Source: Microbacterium sp. JZ31
Lineage (GTDB): Bacteria > Actinomycetota > Actinomycetes > Actinomycetales > Microbacteriaceae
Reading direction: 5' to 3'
NCBI RefSeq assembly: GCF_016805985.1
Contig: NZ_CP017661.1
Coordinates: forward strand, 1,426,001 to 1,490,000
DNA: 64,000 nt
The translations under genes and the position numbers were made by a program. The notes beneath the pieces are model-generated. The model was not told where the DNA came from. It made no database searches and saw only the letters and a list, made by a program, of their open reading frames with translations. This document shows, one piece after another, positions 1-8,932 of the stretch. Position 1 is the first letter of the stretch. Every line of letters begins with the position of its first letter.

Positions 1-366
1 CACCGCGGGACGCACGCCTTCGTGCTGCTGAACCTGTTCCCGTACAACTCCGGTCACCTGCTCGTGTGCCCGTACCGGCACGTCGGACTGTATGACGAGG
101 CGACGCCCGAGGAGACGACCGAGATCGCCGCGCTCACGCAGACGGCGATGCGCGTGCTGCGTCAGGTGTCGCGCTGCGACGGGTTCAACATCGGCATGAA
201 CCAGGGCCACGTGGCGGGAGCCGGCGTCGAGGAGCACCTGCACCAGCACGTGGTGCCGCGGTGGGGGAGCGACGCGAACTTCTTCCCGATCATCGCCAAG
301 ACCAAGGCGCTGCCGCAGCTGCTGGGCGACGTCCGGCGGAGCATCGCCGACGCCTGGCCCGCCTGA
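1..366 (+). CDS. HIT-family nucleotide hydrolase/phosphorylase, 3' part only
   Basis: The gene enters from the left edge, so its N-terminus is missing; 121 codons remain before the TGA. The histidine triad is plain: His codons at 235, 241 and 247 in the order HLHQHVVP, preceded by the FNIGMNQG strand typical of actinobacterial HIT proteins of the AP4A phosphorylase/hydrolase type (relatives of Rv2613c). HIT enzymes hydrolyse or phosphorolyse dinucleoside polyphosphates or nucleotidyl amidates in the cytosol. In M. tuberculosis the homologue also lies upstream of pdxST and yebC, which supports the assignment. Exact substrate cannot be read from the fragment. Confidence 0.9.
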   Translation, partial: HRGTHAFVLLNLFPYNSGHLLVCPYRHVGLYDEATPEETTEIAALTQTAMRVLRQVSRCDGFNIGMNQGHVAGAGVEEHLHQHVVPRWGSDANFFPIIAKTKALPQLLGDVRRSIADAWPA

Positions 367-399
367 CGCTCGCCTTCCCGACTCCGGCGGACGGGTCGG

Positions 400-1737
400 T
401 CATCCGGCAGCGGAGATGGCGGCCGCGAGGTCGGCCACGAGCGCATCCGCCTCGGCCTCGCTCAGGTCGTGAACCGTGAGGCGCACGTGCGGATCGGCCT
501 GCGCGTCGCCCAGGAAGAACTCGTCGCCGGGGCGGGCGATCCATCCGCGACGGCGCAGCTCGTCGGTTACGCGGCCGGCGGGCGCGCCGACCGGCACCCA
601 CATGCTGAGGCCGTCGCCGGGGACGACCGGGATGCCGACCGACGCGAGCCGCGCGGCGAACGCGTCGTTGCGCGCCGCGTAGTGCTTCCCGGCCCGCCGG
701 ATGAGATCTCGTGCGTCGGCATCCGTGAGGATCGCGTGCGCGAGCCGCTGCAGCAGGTGGCTGACCCACGTCGTGCCGGAGCTGAGGCGCAGACCGAGGC
801 GATCGGCGGTGTGCGGATCGGACGCCGTCACGGCGAGGCACATGTCGGGACCGAGGAACTTCGACACCGAGCGGACGAGCGCCCAGCGGCGATGCTCAGG
901 TCCGACGATCGAGCGGAACGGCTGCCGGGACAGCAGCGAGAAGTGGTCGTCCTCGATCACCAGGACGAACGGATGATCCGCCAGCACGGCGCGCAGCTCG
1001 CGGGCCCGGCGCTCGGACAGCCCGGCCCCGGTCGGGTTCTGCGCGCGCGGCGTGCAGATCACGGCGCGCACGCCGTGAGCGAGCGCCGCACGCAGGCCCT
1101 CGACCGTCATGCCCTCGGCGTCGACGGGCACGGGCACCGCGCGATACCCGGCCAGCCGGACGGTGTGGATGTTCGCGAGCCAGCACGGGTCCTCGAGCGC
1201 GATCGCATCGCCGCGGGTCAGCGCCTGCGCCAGCAGCCGCTCGACGGCGTCCACCGCGCCGCTCGTGAGCGTGAGGCGCAGCTCGGCGGGTGCCGTGTCG
1301 GCGGACATCCACGCGAGGGCCGTCGCCTCCAGCTCGGGGTCGATCACCGGCTCGCCGTACAGGACCGGGCGGCCGGCGAGCGCGGAGAGGTAGCGGGCGG
1401 GCTGCGGAATCCACGCCGGATCCGGGTTGCCTGCGCCCACGTCGCGCGCCGCCTCGCCCCCGCCGTCGCCCGCGCTCGCGAAGCCCTCCAGCGCGACGGG
1501 CTCGGGGTGCGCGATGCGCGTGCCCGCGCGCCCGCCCGCGACGACGATCCCCGAGCGGCTCAGCAGCCGGTACGCCGCCACGGCCGTGTTGCGGTTGACG
1601 CCGAGCCGGTCCGCGAGCGCGCGCACCGGGGGGAGCGCGTCGCCCGGAGACAGCGCGCCGCGCTCCAGCAGGGCACGCACGCTCGCCGCGATCTCGGCGG
1701 CCGTGCGTCCCTCGATCCCGATCGCGACGTCATCCAT
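400..1737 (-). CDS. pdxR: MocR/PdxR-type PLP-dependent transcriptional regulator
   Basis: A 445-residue GntR-MocR fusion protein. Residues about 10-75 form a winged helix-turn-helix (LADRLGVNRNTAVAAYRLL). The rest is a fold-type I aminotransferase domain with the CTPRAQNPTG motif near 228-237 and the PLP-binding lysine in SVSKFLG (Lys293). MocR proteins sense pyridoxal phosphate, and PdxR members control pdxST. The gene is divergent from pdxS with 93 bp between starts, and that gap carries a clear operator-like sequence. The ATG at 1737 is chosen because a TACACT hexamer ends 7 nt upstream, indicating a leaderless transcript; the frame stays open far upstream but that reading is antisense to pdxS. 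The family is certain; the PdxR role rests on context. Confidence 0.92.
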   Translation of the reverse strand: MDDVAIGIEGRTAAEIAASVRALLERGALSPGDALPPVRALADRLGVNRNTAVAAYRLLSRSGIVVAGGRAGTRIAHPEPVALEGFASAGDGGGEAARDVGAGNPDPAWIPQPARYLSALAGRPVLYGEPVIDPELEATALAWMSADTAPAELRLTLTSGAVDAVERLLAQALTRGDAIALEDPCWLANIHTVRLAGYRAVPVPVDAEGMTVEGLRAALAHGVRAVICTPRAQNPTGAGLSERRARELRAVLADHPFVLVIEDDHFSLLSRQPFRSIVGPEHRRWALVRSVSKFLGPDMCLAVTASDPHTADRLGLRLSSGTTWVSHLLQRLAHAILTDADARDLIRRAGKHYAARNDAFAARLASVGIPVVPGDGLSMWVPVGAPAGRVTDELRRRGWIARPGDEFFLGDAQADPHVRLTVHDLSEAEADALVADLAAAISAAG

Positions 1738-1744
1738 CCCGACG

Positions 1745-1750
1745 AGTGTA
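1745..1750 (-). promoter_or_regulatory. -10 hexamer of leaderless pdxR
   Basis: Read on the minus strand this is TACACT, ending 7 nt before the pdxR ATG, so the transcript would begin at or next to the start codon. The expected -35 position (about 1768-1773) falls inside the palindromic operator, which would fit autoregulation. Confidence 0.6.
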
Positions 1751-1766
1751 CGGTGCCGTGCTACCT

Positions 1767-1799
1767 TTTGGCCTAGGCCGAAGATAGGCCTATGCCAAA
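1767..1799. promoter_or_regulatory. Composite palindromic operator between pdxR and pdxS
   Basis: Two perfect 10-bp palindromes, GGCCTAGGCC (1770-1779) and ATAGGCCTAT (1784-1793), are separated by 4 bp. They lie inside an outer inverted repeat, TTTGGC (1767-1772) with GCCAAA (1794-1799). TAGGCC therefore also occurs as a direct repeat at 12-bp pitch. MocR-family dimers usually bind paired repeats between divergent genes, so this is the likely PdxR site controlling pdxST and its own gene. Confidence 0.7.
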
Positions 1800-1830
1800 G
1801 CCCATCGGGCCAGACAGGAGGAGCACGGCA

Positions 1831-2717
<887 letters not shown>

Positions 2718-2721
<4 letters not shown>

Positions 2722-3317
2722 CGACGCACGCGCCGCGCGTCGGCGTGCTGTCCCTGCAGGGCGACGTGCGGGAGCACGCGGCCCTGCTCGGCGAGCTGGG
2801 GGCGCGCGTGTCGCTCGTGCGCCGGCCGGCCGAGCTCGCCGCGGTCGACGGACTCGTGCTTCCCGGCGGCGAGTCGAGCGCGATCGACAAGCTGGCCCGC
2901 GCGTTCGAGCTGCGCGAGCCGATCCGTGCGGCGATCGCCGACGGACTGCCGGTCTTCGGCACGTGCGCGGGGCTCATCCTGCTTGCGGATCGGATCAGCG
3001 GCGCGATCGAGGGTCAGCAGACCTTCGGCGGCCTGGACGTCACGGTGCGGCGCAACGCGTTCGGCGGGCAGACCGAATCGTTCGAGACCGATCTCGACGT
3101 CCCGGCGCTGGGCTCCGAGCCCGTGCGCGCGGCCTTCATCCGTGCACCGATCGTCGAGAGGGTGGGCGCGGCCACGCCGCTCGCGGCGCTGGCGGACGGG
3201 CGGATCGTCGCGGTCGAGCAGGAGAACCTGTTGGGCACGGCCTTCCATCCGGAGTCTGCGGGCGAGCAGCGCTTCCACCGGCGCTTCCTGGACCGGGTGG
3301 TCGCCCGCGCGGCGTGA
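2718..3317 (+). CDS. pdxT: Glutaminase subunit PdxT of PLP synthase
   Basis: 199 residues. PdxT hydrolyses glutamine and channels ammonia to PdxS. Class I amidotransferase features are visible: the LPGGESSAI oxyanion segment (48-56), the nucleophile in FGTCAGLI (Cys83) and the His-Glu pair in TAFHPES near the C-terminus. It starts with GTG inside the pdxS stop (GTGA). It ends before a strong two-way terminator shared with pdxY. A near-textbook pdxST pair. Confidence 0.96.
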
Positions 3318-3351
3318 CCCGGCAGCCGCCCGTGCGCCGCGGCTCGGATGA

Positions 3352-3388
3352 AGGAGGGGCCGGGATCTCGCAGATCCCGGCCCCTCCT
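3352..3388. terminator. Bidirectional terminator between pdxT and pdxY
   Basis: A 17-bp uninterrupted GC-rich stem (arms 3352-3368 and 3372-3388) with a 3-nt loop lies between convergent genes. Its symmetry suits termination of both. T-tracts are weak, as usual at this GC content. Confidence 0.85.
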
Positions 3389-3402
3389 CGTCTCGTGACG
3401 GA

Positions 3403-4254
3403 TCAGCGCACCTGGCGCGCTGCGAACTCCATGCGAGGGTGGGCGTAGTGCTCCTGCGCTTCGACGAGCTGAAGCTCCCGCTCACCGGAGGCGAGGGTCT
3501 GCTCGAGCAGGGCGAAGACGCTCGACGCGGTGCGGGCGAGCGCCTCGGCCGCCGAGCCGGTCTCGCGGTAGTGCGCCGTGAACAGCGCCGCCGTGACGTC
3601 GCCCGAGCCGTTCGCCTTGAAGGGCAGGTGCGGCGTGGAGAGCAGCCAGGCCCCGGCATCGTCGACCGCCAGCATCTCGATCGTGCCCTGCTCGCGATCC
3701 GGTCGCTCGACGCTCGTGACCAGCACCGTGCGCGGGCCCATGTCGCGTGCGCGATCCACCGACGCGAGCGTCGAGGCGAGGTCGCTCGGCTCGGTGCCCG
3801 TGAGGTAGCCGAGCTCGAACTGATTCGGGGTGATCAGATCCGCGACCGGCACCACCTTGTCGCGCAGCAGGATCGGGATCGCCGGGGCGACGAAGCAGCC
3901 CGACTTGGCGTTGCCCATCACCGGGTCACACGCGTAGATCGCCTCGGGGTTCGCCGCCTTGACGCGCGCGACGGCGTCGATGATGACGTCGGCGATGCCC
4001 TCGCCGCCCTGATACCCCGACAGCACGGCGTCGATGTGCGCGAAAGCGCCGCGCTCCTCGATGCCCGTGATCACCTCGCGCACGTCGTCCGGCGCGATCA
4101 GCGGGCCGCGCCATGCGCCGTACCCGGTGTGGTTCGAGAAGTTGACCGTGTAGACCGGCAGCACTTCGACGCCGATGCGCTGCAGGGGGAACACCGCCGC
4201 GGAATTGCCGACGTGACCGTAGGCGACCGCCGATTGGATCGACAGGATCTTCAT
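3403..4254 (-). CDS. pdxY: Pyridoxal kinase PdxY
   Basis: 283 residues, a ribokinase-fold kinase that phosphorylates pyridoxal in the B6 salvage route. The N-terminal block [15 protein letters not shown], the YQGGEG loop near 81, CDPVMGN at 109-115 and the C-terminal [11 protein letters not shown] motif with the catalytic Asp are all present. It complements the de novo PdxST pair upstream, so the first 4 kb is a self-contained B6 supply region. The ATG at 4254 is preceded on the minus strand by GAGGAT and 6 nt, a weak fit to a leaderless -10. PdxK/ThiD-type kinases are related, but the motif set fits PdxY best. Confidence 0.93.
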   Translation of the reverse strand: MKILSIQSAVAYGHVGNSAAVFPLQRIGVEVLPVYTVNFSNHTGYGAWRGPLIAPDDVREVITGIEERGAFAHIDAVLSGYQGGEGIADVIIDAVARVKAANPEAIYACDPVMGNAKSGCFVAPAIPILLRDKVVPVADLITPNQFELGYLTGTEPSDLASTLASVDRARDMGPRTVLVTSVERPDREQGTIEMLAVDDAGAWLLSTPHLPFKANGSGDVTAALFTAHYRETGSAAEALARTASSVFALLEQTLASGERELQLVEAQEHYAHPRMEFAARQVR

Positions 4255-4325
4255 CCCTCGATCCTCGCACCTCGGGGCGCGGCGAGGGGCTCAGGGCTGC
4301 GCGGTCGGCGCGCCGGGCGTTCTCG

Positions 4326-4331
4326 TAGACT
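4326..4331 (+). promoter_or_regulatory. -10 element for yebC
   Basis: TAGACT fits the actinobacterial TANNNT consensus. It lies about 55 nt before the yebC ATG in a gap with no other gene, so the mRNA would have a leader of about 48 nt. No good -35 was found. Confidence 0.5.
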
Positions 4332-4386
4332 GTCACGAGGCCCGGACGCCGAGAGCGCGTGGCCGCGAGACGAGATCGGGAGAGAC

Positions 4387-5148
4387 ATGTCAGGTCATTC
4401 CAAGTGGGCGACGACCAAGCACAAGAAGGCGGTCATCGACGCCCGCCGCGCGAAGTCGTGGGCGAAGCTGATCAAGAACATCGAGGTGGCGGCCAAGCTC
4501 GGCGGCCCTGACCAGGCCGGCAACCCGACGCTGTTCGACGCCGTGCTCAAGGCGAAGAAGACCTCGGTCCCGAAGGACAACATCGACCGCGCGATCAAGC
4601 GCGGCGCCGGCATCGGCGGCGAGTCCGTCGACTACACGACGATCATGTACGAGTGCTACGCGCCCGGCGGCGTGGCGATGCTCATCGAGTGTCTGACCGA
4701 CAACAAGAACCGTGCCGCCGCCGAGGTGCGCACGGCCGTCACCCGCAACGGCGGCAACATGGCCGACCCCGGGAGCGTGTCGTTCAACTTCGAGCGCAAG
4801 GGCGTCATCGTCGCCTCGAACGAGGGCACCACCGAGGACGACGTGATGCTCGCCGCGCTCGAGGCCGGCGCGCTCGAGGTCGAGCCGCACCCGCAGGGCT
4901 TCGAGATCGTGACCGAGGCGAGCGACATGGTCGCCGTCCGTACGGCACTGCAGGACGCCGGCATCGACTACGAGTCCGCCGACGCCGAGTTCGTCGCGAA
5001 CGTCAAGGTCCCGGTCGACGCCGAGACCGCCCGCAAGGTCTTCAAGCTGATCGACGCGCTCGAGGACAGCGACGACGTGCAGAACGTCTTCACGAACATC
5101 GACCTGTCGCCCGAGGTGCAGGCCGAGCTCGAGTCCGACGACGAGTAA
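4387..5148 (+). CDS. yebC: YebC/PmpR-family protein
   Basis: 253 residues, full length for the YebC/PmpR family (TACO1 relatives). Members are described as DNA-binding regulators and, more recently, as factors that help ribosomes through difficult stretches such as polyproline. The family hallmark N-terminus [15 protein letters not shown] and the later KRGAGIGGE and NRNGGN-like segments (here [13 protein letters not shown]) are clear. The gene often precedes ruvCAB, as here. Starting at 4387 gives the exact family N-terminus. It is followed by its own terminator, so it is probably a single-gene transcript. Confidence 0.94.
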   Translation: MSGHSKWATTKHKKAVIDARRAKSWAKLIKNIEVAAKLGGPDQAGNPTLFDAVLKAKKTSVPKDNIDRAIKRGAGIGGESVDYTTIMYECYAPGGVAMLIECLTDNKNRAAAEVRTAVTRNGGNMADPGSVSFNFERKGVIVASNEGTTEDDVMLAALEAGALEVEPHPQGFEIVTEASDMVAVRTALQDAGIDYESADAEFVANVKVPVDAETARKVFKLIDALEDSDDVQNVFTNIDLSPEVQAELESDDE

Positions 5149-5159
5149 ACCCGCGAGTC

Positions 5160-5195
5160 ACGCCGCCCCATCCGCTCCGCCGGGTGGGGCGGCGT
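5160..5195 (+). terminator. Rho-independent terminator after yebC
   Basis: An 11-bp perfect stem (5160-5170 with 5185-5195), 14-nt loop, followed by a short pyrimidine-rich tail (CGTTCTTCC). Confidence 0.8.
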
Positions 5196-5215
5196 CGTTC
5201 TTCCGGCGCGGTCGC

Positions 5216-5221
5216 TACGGT
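5216..5221 (+). promoter_or_regulatory. -10 of a leaderless phosphotransferase gene
   Basis: TACGGT ends exactly 6 nt before the GTG at 5228. That spacing puts the transcription start on the start codon. Confidence 0.55.
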
Positions 5222-5227
5222 GAAGGC

Positions 5228-5968
5228 GTGCAGGAGGAAACCCTCAGCGGCGGCAACGTCACGCCCGTCGTGCGGATCGGCGACACCGTGCGCCGCGAGA
5301 CGGGGCCGTGGACGCCGGCCGTCCATCGTCTGCTGGAGTTGTGCGCGCGGGCGGGCGTCGCCGGGACGCCCCGGCCGCTCGGGATCGACGACCGTGGGCG
5401 CGAGATCCTCAGCTACCTCCCGGGAGGCGTGCTCGCCGAAGCGCACCCGGACGTCCTCTGGTCGCCCGGCGTGCTCGACGCCGCGGCGCGGCTGCTGCGT
5501 CGGATCCACGACGCGAGCGTGCCGCTGGCGCGCGAGGCGACGGCGGAAGATCCGCAGCCGTGGCGGGCCGCGGTCCACGAGCCGGTCGAGGTGATCTGCC
5601 ACAACGACTTCGCGCCGTACAACCTGCTCGTGTCGGGCGACGCACTGGCCGGGGCGATCGACTTCGACTTCGCCTCGCCGGGGCCGCGCATCTGGGATGC
5701 GGCGTACCTGGCCTACCGGATCGCGCCGCTCGCCGAGGACGCCGACGCGTTCGACGTGGGGCGCTACGGGTCGCCGGATCAGCGGATCGCGGATCTCGTC
5801 GCGGCGTACGGCGCGACGTGGTCGGTCGCGCAGGTGCGCGCGACGGCCGCCGAGCGGCTCGACGAGCTCGCGACGTTCACCGAGAAGCGCTCGGCGGCCA
5901 CCGGGCGCGGGGAGCTCGCCGCTCACGCGCGCATGTACCGCCGCGACGCGGTGCGCCTGCGCGCCTGA
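5228..5968 (+). CDS. Phosphotransferase-fold (APH/choline kinase-like) protein
   Basis: 246 residues. The catalytic half of the aminoglycoside phosphotransferase/choline kinase fold is clear: HNDFAPYN (135-142), the loop bearing the catalytic Asp137, followed by AIDFDFA (153-159), whose Asp binds metal. The N-lobe is short ([13 protein letters not shown] near 14-26), as in small APH-domain proteins annotated as phosphotransferases, so ATP binding may be minimal or altered. The substrate is unknown and resistance should not be assumed. It is flanked by yebC and ruvC without an operon partner and is read from a leaderless-type promoter. Confidence 0.8.
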   Translation: MQEETLSGGNVTPVVRIGDTVRRETGPWTPAVHRLLELCARAGVAGTPRPLGIDDRGREILSYLPGGVLAEAHPDVLWSPGVLDAAARLLRRIHDASVPLAREATAEDPQPWRAAVHEPVEVICHNDFAPYNLLVSGDALAGAIDFDFASPGPRIWDAAYLAYRIAPLAEDADAFDVGRYGSPDQRIADLVAAYGATWSVAQVRATAAERLDELATFTEKRSAATGRGELAAHARMYRRDAVRLRA

Positions 5969-6047
5969 GTCGCCGCCGGACGAGACGCTGCCGGGTCCAA
6001 GGCGGCGCCCCTCGGCGGTGCGGCGCGGAACCCGGATCCGGCGCGCC

Positions 6048-6053
6048 TACGCT
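6048..6053 (+). promoter_or_regulatory. -10 of leaderless ruvC
   Basis: TACGCT ends 6 nt before the ruvC GTG. No Shine-Dalgarno match is positioned for that start other than GAGCGGG, which overlaps the would-be +1. Confidence 0.6.
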
Positions 6054-6059
6054 GAGCGG

Positions 6060-6644
6060 GTGAGCAGTCTGCGCGTGCTGGGCATCGACCCCGGTCTGAC
6101 CCGGTGCGGCGTCGGGGTGGTCGATGTGGCGCGCAACCGGACGGCGACGCTCGTGCACGTCGGGGTCGTCCGATCGGCACCGGAGCTGCCCATCGCGGAG
6201 CGGCTGGCGACGATCGCGCGGGGCATCCGCGCGGTGCTCGACGCGCACGCCCCGGATGTCGTCGCCGTCGAGCGCGTGTTCGCGCAGCACAACCTGCACT
6301 CCGTCACGGGTACGGCCCAGGCGAGCGGCGTCGCGCTCATGCTCGCCGCCGAGCGCGGGATCCCCGCCGCGACGCACACCCCGAGCGAGGTGAAGGCGGC
6401 GGTCACGGGCTACGGATCGGCGGACAAGCGACAGGTGCAGACGATGATCCAGCGCGTGCTGCGGCTCGACGCGCTGCCGCAGCCCGCGGACGCGGCGGAC
6501 GCCCTCGCGCTCGCACTGTGCCACGCCTGGGGCGGCGGCGTGTCCGTGCAGGCGCACGGCGCGGACACGTCCCTGACCCCCGCGCAGCGCGCCTGGGCCG
6601 ACGCGGAGAAGCGCACGCGGCGGACGCGTGTCGCTCGAACATAG
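6060..6644 (+). CDS. ruvC: Crossover junction endonuclease RuvC
   Basis: 194 residues. RuvC is the dimeric endonuclease that resolves Holliday junctions handed over by RuvAB. The acidic catalytic residues are all in place: Asp10 in [11 protein letters not shown], Glu71 in VAVERVF, and Asp144/Asp147 in PADAADALA. The C-terminus after about residue 160 is a basic tail. The GTG start is set by the IDPG motif and by the leaderless-type -10. ruvA follows after 27 nt, with its own -10 inside the gap. Confidence 0.96.
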   Translation: MSSLRVLGIDPGLTRCGVGVVDVARNRTATLVHVGVVRSAPELPIAERLATIARGIRAVLDAHAPDVVAVERVFAQHNLHSVTGTAQASGVALMLAAERGIPAATHTPSEVKAAVTGYGSADKRQVQTMIQRVLRLDALPQPADAADALALALCHAWGGGVSVQAHGADTSLTPAQRAWADAEKRTRRTRVART

Positions 6645-6659
6645 GTCCGAACCGGCGCC

Positions 6660-6665
6660 TAGGCT
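6660..6665 (+). promoter_or_regulatory. -10 of leaderless ruvA
   Basis: TAGGCT ends 6 nt before the ruvA ATG, so ruvAB can probably be transcribed without ruvC. Confidence 0.55.
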
Positions 6666-6671
6666 GAGGGG

Positions 6672-7289
6672 ATGATCTCCTCCCTGCGCGGCACCGTGCT
6701 GCACGCCGGCACCGACAGCGTCATCGTCGAGGTCGGGGGAGTCGGCTTCTCGGTCGCCGTGCCGCCGGATCTCGCGCGCACCGCGCGCATCGGCGAGACG
6801 CTGGCGCTGCACACCAGCCTCATCGTGCGCGAGGACGCCCTGTCGCTGTTCGGATTCGCCGAGCGCTCCGAACTCGAGGTGTTCGGGACCATGCTGAGCG
6901 TGTCGGGGGTCGGCCCGAAGTCCGCGCTCGGGGTGCTGTCGGCGTTGACGGTCGATCAGATCGCGGCCGCGGTCGCGGAGGACGACGACAAGCCGTTCCG
7001 GCGTGTGTCGGGCATCGGCCCGAAGACCGCCAAGCTCATCGTGGTGCAGCTGCAGGGCAAGCTCGCGCCCCCCGCGCCGGCTGCGTCACCCGCCGCCGCG
7101 CCGAGCGACGTGACCGACCGCGTCGTGCAGGCGGTCGCCGGGCTCGGGTGGCCCGAGCGCGTCGCGGGCGACGCCGTCGCGCAGGCCGCGGAGAGCGCGT
7201 CCGAGTCGGACCGCGCCTCCGTGCAGGCGCTGCTGCGTCTGACCCTCGCCCTCCTCGGCCCCGCGAAGCAGGGGGCGGCGCGTGGCTGA
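6672..7289 (+). CDS. ruvA: Holliday junction DNA helicase subunit RuvA
   Basis: 205 residues. RuvA tetramers bind the four-way junction and load RuvB rings. The N-terminal OB-like domain ([13 protein letters not shown]) is followed by two helix-hairpin-helix motifs, [14 protein letters not shown] and [13 protein letters not shown], in the middle third. A Pro/Ala-rich linker then leads to the C-terminal RuvB-binding domain ([15 protein letters not shown]). The stop overlaps the ruvB start by 8 nt. Confidence 0.97.
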   Translation: MISSLRGTVLHAGTDSVIVEVGGVGFSVAVPPDLARTARIGETLALHTSLIVREDALSLFGFAERSELEVFGTMLSVSGVGPKSALGVLSALTVDQIAAAVAEDDDKPFRRVSGIGPKTAKLIVVQLQGKLAPPAPAASPAAAPSDVTDRVVQAVAGLGWPERVAGDAVAQAAESASESDRASVQALLRLTLALLGPAKQGAARG

Positions 7290-8328
7290 CGAGGATCTGC
7301 CGGCCGACGACGTCACGACGCCCCGGCCGCTCGACGAGGCGGAGCTCGCGATCGAGGGCGCGCTGCGCCCGGCCAGCCTCGCCGAGTTCGTGGGTCAGCA
7401 GAAGGTGCGCGGCCAGCTGCAGCTTCTGCTCGACGCCGCGCGCATCCAGCAGCGCCCGGCCGATCACATCCTCCTCGCCGGCCCTCCCGGCCTCGGCAAG
7501 ACGACGCTCGCCATGATCGTCGCCCAGGAGAGCGAGCGGCCGCTGCGGCTGTCGAGCGGCCCCGCGATCCAGCACGCGGGCGATCTGGCGGCCCTGCTGT
7601 CGAGCCTGACGCCCGGCGAGGTGCTGTTCATCGACGAGATCCACCGGATGGCGCGATCCGCCGAGGAGATGCTCTACCTCGCGATGGAGGACTTCCGCAT
7701 CGACATCATGGTCGGCAAGGGCGCGGGCGCGACCAGCATCCCGCTCGATCTGGCACCGTTCACGCTCGTGGGCGCCACCACCCGGTCGGGCATGCTCCCG
7801 AATCCGCTCCGCGACCGCTTCGGCTTCACCGCGCACCTCGAGTACTACGAGCCGGAAGAGCTCGAGCGCGTCGTCGGGCGTTCGGCCGCGGTGCTCGGCG
7901 TCGTGCTCGGCGCGCCGCAGCGCACGGAGATCGCGCGTCGCTCTCGCGGCACGCCGCGCATCGCGAACCGCCTGCTGCGACGCGTGCGCGACTACGCGCT
8001 CGTGCACGCCGGGGGAGCTGCGGCGGGCATCGCGGACGTGCGCGCCGCGCTCGACCTGTACGACGTCGACGAGATCGGTCTCGATCGCCTCGACCGCGCC
8101 GTGCTCGACGCGCTCGTGCGTCGGTTCCGCGGCGGCCCGGTGGGGCTGTCGACCCTCGCGGTCGCGGTGGGCGAGGAGCCGGACACGGTGGAGAGCGTCG
8201 TCGAGCCCTACCTGGTGCGCATCGGCTTCATGGGACGCACGCCCCGGGGGCGTGTCGCCACGCCGGAGGCGTACGCGCACCTGGATGTGCCCCATCCGGA
8301 CGGGGTGCTGAAATTCGATGACCTATAA
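7282..8328 (+). CDS. ruvB: Holliday junction branch migration ATPase RuvB
   Basis: 348 residues. RuvB hexamers pump DNA through the RuvA-bound junction. Walker [10 protein letters not shown] is at 67-75, Walker B with FIDEIH at 116-121, sensor 1 in GATTRSG, and the arginine-finger region in NPLRDRFG. A winged-helix C-terminal domain ends the protein ([18 protein letters not shown]). The GTG start overlaps ruvA. The stop codon region is shared with a consensus -10 for the next operon. Confidence 0.97.
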   Translation: MADEDLPADDVTTPRPLDEAELAIEGALRPASLAEFVGQQKVRGQLQLLLDAARIQQRPADHILLAGPPGLGKTTLAMIVAQESERPLRLSSGPAIQHAGDLAALLSSLTPGEVLFIDEIHRMARSAEEMLYLAMEDFRIDIMVGKGAGATSIPLDLAPFTLVGATTRSGMLPNPLRDRFGFTAHLEYYEPEELERVVGRSAAVLGVVLGAPQRTEIARRSRGTPRIANRLLRRVRDYALVHAGGAAAGIADVRAALDLYDVDEIGLDRLDRAVLDALVRRFRGGPVGLSTLAVAVGEEPDTVESVVEPYLVRIGFMGRTPRGRVATPEAYAHLDVPHPDGVLKFDDL

Positions 8329-8329
8329 T
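8324..8329 (+). promoter_or_regulatory. Consensus -10 for yajC-secDF embedded in the ruvB stop
   Basis: A perfect TATAAT, rare in this GC-rich window, overlaps the ruvB TAA (8326-8328) and sits about 90 nt before yajC. No convincing -35 is seen about 17 nt upstream. Confidence 0.6.
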
Positions 8330-8418
8330 CACTGAAGGTCTGGCGGCTTCCCGCCGAACGCCCCTTCTCTCGCGCCGGCGACGGTGCGTGCGCCCACCCC
8401 GAAAGGCTCTCCCGCCCC

Positions 8419-8886
8419 ATGGATATCCTCCTCCTCGTCGTCCTCGCACTGCTGCTCGTCTGGATGTTCTTCAGCTCCCGGCGCCGCCAGCAGAAGATGC
8501 GTGAGGAGCAGGCCCGCAAGGGCGAGCTCATGGTCCCGGGTGCGCGCGTCATGACGCGCTCCGGACTGTTCGGCACGCTGGTGGAGTTCGACAAGGACGA
8601 CCTGTCGGAGCCCGCCAAGGTCGAGATCGCCCCGGGCGTGGTCGTCGAGCTGCACACGCAGGCGATCGATCTCGCCCCCGAGGAGACGGCCGTCGCCGCC
8701 GCCGACGCGGATGCCGCGGACGTGGACGCCGCGGACACCCGCGACACGGACGCGACGCTGATCGCGGAGCCGGAGCCCCTCGTCGACGACACGAAGCCGG
8801 GGACGTACACCGTGAACGGCGTCGAGACCGACGACCTGCCCGGAACGGGCACGACGCCGGACAAGCGCGACGACAAGAACGCCTGA
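8419..8886 (+). CDS. yajC: Preprotein translocase accessory subunit YajC
   Basis: 155 residues. One N-terminal membrane helix (ILLLVVLALLLVWMFF, about 3-18) is followed by a basic stretch and the YajC domain core PGARVMTRSGLFGTLVEF. The C-terminal half is an acidic Asp/Ala-rich low-complexity tail, longer than in E. coli YajC (110 residues) but common in actinobacteria. It forms an accessory complex with SecDF at the inner membrane, and secD-secF follow directly, so the three genes are one unit. Confidence 0.93.
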   Translation: MDILLLVVLALLLVWMFFSSRRRQQKMREEQARKGELMVPGARVMTRSGLFGTLVEFDKDDLSEPAKVEIAPGVVVELHTQAIDLAPEETAVAAADADAADVDAADTRDTDATLIAEPEPLVDDTKPGTYTVNGVETDDLPGTGTTPDKRDDKNA

Positions 8887-8932
8887 GCCGCGCGCCGGCG
8901 CCTGACCTCCGCTGCAGAAAGCTGACACCTCC

